From assembly GCA_964484255.1 (NCBI GenBank), contig CAZAEH010000030.1:1-16007 (forward strand): a DNA stretch of 16,007 nt, read 5' to 3'. The DNA is from UBA6215 sp964484255 (GTDB taxonomy: Bacteria > Omnitrophota > Gorgyraeia > Pluralincolimonadales > Pluralincolimonadaceae). Position numbers and translations under genes: made by a program. The notes under the pieces were generated by a model. The model had not been told where the DNA came from and ran no database searches. It was given only the letters and a program-made list of their open reading frames with translations. This document shows, one piece after another, positions 11,786 through 16,007 of this stretch. Within the stretch, counting starts at the first letter, position 1. Every line of letters begins with the position of its first letter.

Positions 11786-13570
11786 TCAAGGCCCGCAGGT
11801 GCGATTTTTAAGCATGCGTTCCATGTTATCCCTGGCGGGAAGATACTCAGGGTCTATCTTGAGGGCCGCCCTGAAATCACGCAATGCTTCTTCTTCCCTG
11901 CCCATATTACCGAAGCACGCGCCGCGGTTCCCGTACGCTTCCGCGCATTCCGGGTTAAGTTTTATCGCTTCTGTAAAGTCCGCGATCGCCTTATCAATCT
12001 GCCCCGTCTTTATGTATACTATGCCTCGATTATAGTACGGCCTGTAAGAACCCGGGCTAAGTTTTATCGCGGTCGAATAATCCTCGATCGCCTTATCAAC
12101 CCGGCCGGATGAAAGATAGACGTTCCCCCTGTTGGTAAATATGTCGCCGTATTGCGGGTTGATTCTCGCGGCCTTTTCATATTCCTCAAGGGCTTTCTCC
12201 TTGTCCCCGGTCTCCATATAGAGGTTGCCTTTATTCTTGTAAATATCCACGTAGGACGGCTCGATCCGGACCGCATTATTATAATCTTCAAGGGCCGCTT
12301 CCGGATTTCCCGCGTTCGCGTAAGCGACGCCGCGGCCGAGATACGCCTCAACGCTCGGGTAATTCTTTATGGCATCGGTCCAAAGTGATATGCTGTCCTT
12401 CCATACGCGGCACCTCTGCGATGAAAGCGCGCACAGCGCGCATACAGACACTGCGGTCAATATGGCGGCAACCGTCTTCACAGCCGCATTTTTCGAGCGG
12501 CAGAGCCGGCAGGCCGCTTCCGCCATGATATAAAACAACCCTATATAAGCGATGTAGACATACCTGTCGGCGGCAGCCGCCCGGCCGAGAGGGATGATCT
12601 TTATTACCGGCAACAGGGCCACGATAAAGAACGCGAACCCGAAGGCCGCTTTCCTGGTATACCTAAGCGACATGGCTACGGCGGCGCACACTGCCGTTAA
12701 CACCGGCAACGAATACAAAAGTATGCACCTGACCGCGGATTGGACATCCCCGGGATACGGATAGAATGCCGAGAGCCCGTAAGGAAAGATAAGTTTCTTC
12801 AGGTAAAAAACGAAACCGTAAACAGCGAATGCCGCATTGTTGAATAACCCGTGGTCGATGTGTATTACCCTGCCGGAACCCTGTTGGGCAAAATATCCGG
12901 ACAGGCCGAACAATAATGCCGCGGCGATGAAGGGCACTTTATCGAGGACAGCTTTCCTGTCGAATTTCCTGCGCAAAAAATAATCCGTTAAAAACAGCAG
13001 CGCCGGCATAGTGACGGCCATCGTCTTTGAGAGCATTGACAGGATGAACATTGCAAGCGATACCGAATAAGCAGCAACCCTCCTCCTGCCCCTGAGGTAA
13101 TAGACGTAATAAATTAACGACAGCATGAAGAAGAATGAATACAGGACATCCCTCCTCTCGGATATCCACGCGACCGACTCTACATGCATGGGATGTATGC
13201 CGAAAAGCAGCGCGGTAATAAAGGAGACTGCGGCGCTCCCGCTGATCAGGTATATGAACCAGAAGACGAGCAGGCAATTCGCCAGGTGCAGGATCAAGTT
13301 ATCGGCATGGTAGATGAACGGATCATCCATACCCGCAATACGGTATTCAACGGCGTATGAAAGTATGGCAAGCGGGGCGTAGTTCTCGCACACGGCGGAA
13401 GTGAACATGGCCCTGATGTTCCGGAAGGAGATGTCGCGGACCAGCTTGTTCTCGGCAACGAACCGGTTGTCATCCCAAAGAGTGAACCCGTTACAGAGGC
13501 AGGGGTATAATGAAATAAAGGTTATGGCGATAAGTATGAATAATGCCGCCGGTATTTTGTATCGGTCCAT
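11786..13570 (-). CDS. TMTC-like GT-C family membrane glycosyltransferase with C-terminal TPRs
   Basis: The 594-aa protein has about ten hydrophobic segments across residues 5-385, then five tandem 34-residue TPRs (about 409-578). Motifs of the TMTC/DUF1736 group are clear: FTLWDDNRFV (29-38) with the acidic pair expected of the catalytic first loop of GT-C enzymes, HPMHVESVAWISERRD (126-141), LKKLIFPYGLSAFYPYP (258-274) and AADRYVYIAYIG (333-344). Animal TMTCs are O-mannosyltransferases that use dolichol-phosphate mannose. Bacterial homologues are mostly uncharacterised, so protein glycosylation from a polyprenyl-phosphate sugar is inferred. The TPRs should sit outside the cytoplasm and could bind acceptor proteins. 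The ATG at 13570 has AAGGG five to six bases upstream, overlapping the era stop codon. The 9-bp gap indicates co-transcription with era. Confidence 0.82.
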   Translation of the reverse strand: MDRYKIPAALFILIAITFISLYPCLCNGFTLWDDNRFVAENKLVRDISFRNIRAMFTSAVCENYAPLAILSYAVEYRIAGMDDPFIYHADNLILHLANCLLVFWFIYLISGSAAVSFITALLFGIHPMHVESVAWISERRDVLYSFFFMLSLIYYVYYLRGRRRVAAYSVSLAMFILSMLSKTMAVTMPALLFLTDYFLRRKFDRKAVLDKVPFIAAALLFGLSGYFAQQGSGRVIHIDHGLFNNAAFAVYGFVFYLKKLIFPYGLSAFYPYPGDVQSAVRCILLYSLPVLTAVCAAVAMSLRYTRKAAFGFAFFIVALLPVIKIIPLGRAAAADRYVYIAYIGLFYIMAEAACRLCRSKNAAVKTVAAILTAVSVCALCALSSQRCRVWKDSISLWTDAIKNYPSVEAYLGRGVAYANAGNPEAALEDYNNAVRIEPSYVDIYKNKGNLYMETGDKEKALEEYEKAARINPQYGDIFTNRGNVYLSSGRVDKAIEDYSTAIKLSPGSYRPYYNRGIVYIKTGQIDKAIADFTEAIKLNPECAEAYGNRGACFGNMGREEEALRDFRAALKIDPEYLPARDNMERMLKNRTCGP

Positions 13571-13579
13571 TTTTCCCTT

Positions 13580-14476
13580 TTAAGCGTAACCGAGCATCTT
13601 GAGGGCCTGCGGGTCTTTGCGCCAGTTCTCGTACACTTTTACCCACAATTCAAGGTAGACGTGCCGGCCCAATAACCTTTGGAGGTCCTTGCGCGCGGCT
13701 TCCCCGATCTTTTTCAGTGCCTGCCCCTTATGCCCTACTATTATCTTCTTCTGGGAATGCCTCTCTACATAAATCGTGGCCCGTATATAGGTAACTTTCT
13801 TGGGCCTTTCGGCGAACTCCTCGACGAGGACCGCCAGGGAATGGGGAACCTCCTCGTGGGTCAATTCAAGCGCTTTCTCCCTTACGGTCTCGCCCGCCAG
13901 GAAGCGCTCAGTCTTGTCGGTGAACTGGTCATCAGGAAAATATTTCCTGCCCTCCGGCAGGCATGCTATCGTCTTGCGCAGGAGCACGTCCATGTTATCG
14001 CCGTTGACGGCCGAGACAGGTATTATCTCCTTGAAACCGTGCAGGCCGGAAGCCTCTTCTATCAACGGAAGGACAAGTGACTTGCTGCGAAGGTCCACTT
14101 TGTTTATAAGTAGAATGGACGGCTTTGCGGAATCTTTTATGAGACCGAAGATAAGCTTGTCCTCATCGGTAATACCCCGCGTCACGTCTATAATGGCTAT
14201 CACGAGGTCGACATCCAGCAGGCAATCCTTGGCGGCCTTGGTTATGCGCTTGCCGAGCAGGTTCTTCGGCTTGTGTATCCCGGGAGTATCCACAAATACA
14301 ACCTGGGCCTCTTGCGTGGTCAGTATGCCCTGGATCCTGTCACGCGTAGTCTCCGGCTTCTCGGTAACTATGGCCACCTTCTCCCCTACCAGCCGGTTGA
14401 GGACCGTAGATTTACCTACGTTAGGCCTTCCGACTATCGCAACAAACCCCGACCTGAATCTCTTTTCCCCGTCCAT
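13580..14476 (-). CDS. era: GTPase Era, 30S ribosome assembly factor
   Basis: The 298-aa protein is a complete Era. The GTPase domain has G1 GRPNVGKS (16-23), the G2 region ETTRDRIQG (42-50), G3 DTPG (63-66), G4 NKVD (125-128) and G5 SAV (155-157). The C-terminal KH domain has GHKGQALKKIG (248-258) and ends in the typical KVYENWRKDPQALKMLGY. Era binds the 3' end of 16S rRNA and couples 30S maturation to growth. The ATG at 14476 follows the TGA of the TPR/peptidase gene by one base, with AGGAG about 12 bases upstream, so it belongs to that operon. Era usually neighbours rnc, recO or ybeY, and none of these is seen here. The partner downstream is a TMTC-like membrane protein, which has no obvious functional tie. 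Confidence 0.97.
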   Translation of the reverse strand: MDGEKRFRSGFVAIVGRPNVGKSTVLNRLVGEKVAIVTEKPETTRDRIQGILTTQEAQVVFVDTPGIHKPKNLLGKRITKAAKDCLLDVDLVIAIIDVTRGITDEDKLIFGLIKDSAKPSILLINKVDLRSKSLVLPLIEEASGLHGFKEIIPVSAVNGDNMDVLLRKTIACLPEGRKYFPDDQFTDKTERFLAGETVREKALELTHEEVPHSLAVLVEEFAERPKKVTYIRATIYVERHSQKKIIVGHKGQALKKIGEAARKDLQRLLGRHVYLELWVKVYENWRKDPQALKMLGYA

Positions 14477-14477
14477 A

Positions 14478-15650
14478 TCAGTAAAGTTCTCCTGCCATCA
14501 ATTCCTTAAGCCAGCGCCTTTCGAGTTCTTTTTGCGTCACGTAAAGCCTCTTCTCTGCCGCCTGCTCGAACGTCATCCCCGTCCCGAGCAGAACCAGCAC
14601 TTCCCTTATGGTGTGCTTATTATATCTTTTCATCAGGTATTTTGCCATCGAATAAGATTCCTGTGCGGCAAGCATGTACTGAACTTCATCGGAAGAGGAA
14701 GACAGCACCGAATCCAGCTTACCGAACGGTATGAGTATATCGTTCCTGACGGCATTCTTTAATATCCTGAGGTCCTTACCGGCATATTTATATCCCTCAT
14801 AATACGCCAGGCCTTCCTGAAGCCAGTCAGGCGCCTTGCCCCGCGATATGTCGGTGACCAGCAGGTGCGTATATTCATGCCAGACTATGCCCCGCAATTC
14901 TTCCTTTGAGAAGCCGGCGCCCACGAAAGGCAGGCGTATCTTGCCGTCATAAATACCCCCGGCATTTACCTTCCAATCGCGGACCGCCTCAAAATCTTCC
15001 TTATTATAGAGGATAACGGTTATCCTGTAATCCGGCATCAGGCCGAATTCCTGGCCCAATATGCGGTATGCTTCCTGCAGGTAATAACGGACATTATAGC
15101 CCGTCCTGGCGCCTTCTTTGGCATACCTTATATCGAATTGGTCCATTCCCAGCGAGCGGTATTCTTTCTCGACCCGGATCTCAGTCTCCGCCTTCTCCAT
15201 TCTCTTCTTGAGGTCGTCGGCATAAATGAAATCGGGCTGTATCTTGATCAGTTTCGTCCAAAGGTCCTTGGCGCCTTCAAGGTTCCCCGAGTTGTATCTT
15301 ATGTCTCCGAGGATATAAAGGGCGGCGGTATCGTTGCCGTTCAGGCTGAGGGCCAACTGCGCGTATTCGGCCGCAGGAACAAAAGCCCTTCTTTCGTACT
15401 CGTACTCGGCCTGCTTGGAATAAGCTTCGGCGAGGTTCTTTTCGACGGTAAGGTTTCCTCTATTAAGCCTGAGGGCCTGCTCGAAATATGCTATCGCGGA
15501 CTTATAAGCGCCTTTATTATAGGCCTCGACCCCGACCTGGTTATAGGTTGCCGCAGCCACGGGGTCTTCCTTGACCGTAAGGGCACAAGCCCGGGAAACC
15601 GCGGTAAACATTGCCAGCATGACCAGGATTTTGAGTATGGGGGATTTCAT
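14478..15650 (-). CDS. Exported TPR protein with a peptidase MA-like (HExxH) metalloprotease domain
   Basis: From ATG 15650 the protein is 390 aa with a signal peptide (residues 1-23, cleavage near ACA). Two to three TPR-like repeats follow (about 31-64, 66-102, 105-140: YNKGAYKSAIAYFEQAL, SGNLEGAKDLWTKLIKIQP). After a charged helix (about 143-165) comes a metalloprotease domain: VWHEYTH (256-262) is the zinc HExxH motif and WLQEGLAYYEG (276-286) supplies Glu279 as likely third ligand, the gluzincin pattern of the peptidase MA-like family. It should act in the periplasm or at the surface; substrates are unknown. The frame is open 49 codons further upstream, but that part runs over the divergent mazG gene and its promoter, so the signal-peptide ATG is preferred. 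No Shine-Dalgarno precedes it, and the promoter position suggests a leaderless message. Confidence 0.85.
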   Translation of the reverse strand: MKSPILKILVMLAMFTAVSRACALTVKEDPVAAATYNQVGVEAYNKGAYKSAIAYFEQALRLNRGNLTVEKNLAEAYSKQAEYEYERRAFVPAAEYAQLALSLNGNDTAALYILGDIRYNSGNLEGAKDLWTKLIKIQPDFIYADDLKKRMEKAETEIRVEKEYRSLGMDQFDIRYAKEGARTGYNVRYYLQEAYRILGQEFGLMPDYRITVILYNKEDFEAVRDWKVNAGGIYDGKIRLPFVGAGFSKEELRGIVWHEYTHLLVTDISRGKAPDWLQEGLAYYEGYKYAGKDLRILKNAVRNDILIPFGKLDSVLSSSSDEVQYMLAAQESYSMAKYLMKRYNKHTIREVLVLLGTGMTFEQAAEKRLYVTQKELERRWLKELMAGELY

Positions 15651-15665
15651 GTTATAATCAGTATA
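15631..15665 (+). promoter_or_regulatory. Promoter of mazG, overlapping the divergent promoter
   Basis: On the plus strand TTGAGT (15631-15636, four of six) and TATAAT (15653-15658, perfect) are 16 bp apart, giving a start point near 15665 and a leader of about 25 nt. The -10 box lies one base from the -10 box of the opposite promoter (15660-15665), so two polymerases could not be bound at once. The -35 box falls within the first codons of the TPR/peptidase gene. Confidence 0.6.
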
Positions 15666-15688
15666 CCTTAACCCGAAAGACATGTCCA
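15653..15688 (-). promoter_or_regulatory. Promoter of the TPR/peptidase-era-TMTC operon
   Basis: On the minus strand TGGACA (15688-15683) and TATACT (15665-15660), each five of six to consensus, are separated by 17 bp. Nine bases lie between the -10 box and the ATG at 15650, so the predicted 5' UTR is only about two to four bases. The -35 box ends two bases short of the mazG start codon. Confidence 0.65.
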
Positions 15689-15689
15689 T

Positions 15690-16007
15690 ATGAGCAAAAA
15701 ACCTTTTTATGAACTGGTAAAGATCATGGCGCGCCTGCGCGCCATGAACGGGTGTCCGTGGGACAGGACGCAAACACACGCATCGCTGAAGAAGCATATA
15801 ATAGAGGAAGCGTATGAGCTCTGTGACGCCATCGATTCCAAGAACACGGAAAAATTAAAGGATGAGCTCGGGGATTTCCTTTTCCAGGTAATATTCCAGG
15901 CGCAGATAGCAAAAGAACGCGGGGCGTTCGACATAGATGATGTCCTGAAAGCGTCCGCGGCGAAGATGCTTAACCGCCATCCGCACGTCTTCGGCAGGCA
16001 CCGGGCC
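15690..16007 (+). CDS. mazG: MazG nucleoside triphosphate pyrophosphohydrolase, N-terminal part (cut by window edge)
   Basis: The 106 visible codons match the first MazG domain closely: LVKIMARLRA, CPWDRTQTHASL (22-33), the metal-binding EEAYELCDAI (39-48, EExxE), ELGDFLFQVIFQAQIA (59-74, ExxD) and RHPHVFG (96-102). MazG hydrolyses NTPs and dNTPs to monophosphates and pyrophosphate, and in E. coli it lowers ppGpp during starvation. A full protein would carry a second MazG domain beyond the edge. The ATG at 15690 is preceded only by a weak GAAAGA purine stretch. It is the only plus-strand gene and is divergent from the TPR/peptidase operon. Confidence 0.95.
   Translation, partial: MSKKPFYELVKIMARLRAMNGCPWDRTQTHASLKKHIIEEAYELCDAIDSKNTEKLKDELGDFLFQVIFQAQIAKERGAFDIDDVLKASAAKMLNRHPHVFGRHRA

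Noticed and set aside
11757..11791. Possible promoter for the leader (TTGAAA, 18 bp, TACTTT) at the end of the TMTC-like gene.
   Set aside because: The -10 box matches only three of six bases, and the better TTTAAT box has an unsuitable 21-bp spacing. Read-through from the era operon is enough to explain leader transcription.
13800..14762. 320-codon plus-strand open frame opposite era.
   Set aside because: Ser/Arg-rich antisense translation of era, which is certain on the minus strand.
15726..15745. Near-perfect 20-bp palindrome (nine-base arms ATGGCGCGC and GCGCGCCAT, two-base centre) inside mazG.
   Set aside because: It encodes Met-Ala-Arg-Leu-Arg-Ala-Met in a conserved helix, which explains the repeat through codon choice. 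It lies inside the gene, away from the promoters, and no second copy is visible.
15651..15797. 49-codon upstream extension of the TPR/peptidase gene.
   Set aside because: It is antisense to the start of mazG and runs across both promoters. The signal peptide begins cleanly at ATG 15650.
1..16007. CRISPR arrays, tRNA or rRNA genes, insertion sequences, toxin-antitoxin pairs.
   Set aside because: Read on both strands, I found no regularly spaced repeats, transposase motifs, cloverleaf sequences or small paired genes.

Overview
The window holds fourteen genes packed on the minus strand and one truncated gene, mazG, on the plus strand at the right end. Exported proteins with signal peptides, an outer-membrane beta-barrel ending in phenylalanine, and a FixC-type flavoprotein point to a diderm bacterium with a quinone pool. 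Start codons are mixed (ATG, GTG, TTG). Gene order matches no model organism I know. The style, with many TPR proteins, a TMTC-like membrane protein and an NTE-like patatin, suits an uncultured lineage such as Omnitrophota or a relative, but that placement is a guess. No tRNA, rRNA, CRISPR array, IS element or phage gene is visible.

Right block (16007 down to about 11786). mazG (+) and a secreted TPR/HExxH protein (-) diverge from two overlapping promoters. The minus-strand unit continues through era (1-bp gap) into a TMTC-like GT-C membrane protein with five C-terminal TPRs (9-bp gap).

Middle block (11785 to 9342). A 330-bp gene-free stretch contains a candidate c-di-GMP-I (GEMM)-like aptamer, two perfect hairpins, an intrinsic-terminator-like hairpin and a strong promoter whose -35 box lies in the terminator stem. 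Next comes a three-domain protein (cyclic-nucleotide-binding, degenerate MinD/ParA-like, patatin) with the layout of neuropathy target esterase. The 59-bp gap after it carries a perfect consensus sigma70 promoter.

Left block (9341 to beyond 1). Ten genes are joined by gaps of 0-13 bp or short overlaps: fixC, a long-chain acyl-CoA ligase, a monoacylglycerol-lipase-like hydrolase, an M23 peptidase, an exported and degenerate isoaspartyl methyltransferase homologue, an alpha/beta-hydrolase fused to an Omp85-type barrel, yfiH, a YfcE-type phosphodiesterase, surE and a QueG-related iron-sulfur protein cut by the window edge. The M23, pcm and surE members recall the surE-pcm-nlpD neighbourhood of proteobacteria, here enlarged with lipid genes. 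Fatty acids freed by the patatin or lipase could be activated by the ligase, and electrons from their oxidation could reach quinone through FixC. YfiH, SurE and YfcE suit nucleotide and nucleoside salvage.

The most unusual items are the hydrolase-barrel fusion, which looks like a type Vd-like secretion arrangement with a different passenger and no room for a POTRA domain; the exported methyltransferase homologue that lacks its catalytic motifs; and the GEMM-like leader before the NTE-like gene.
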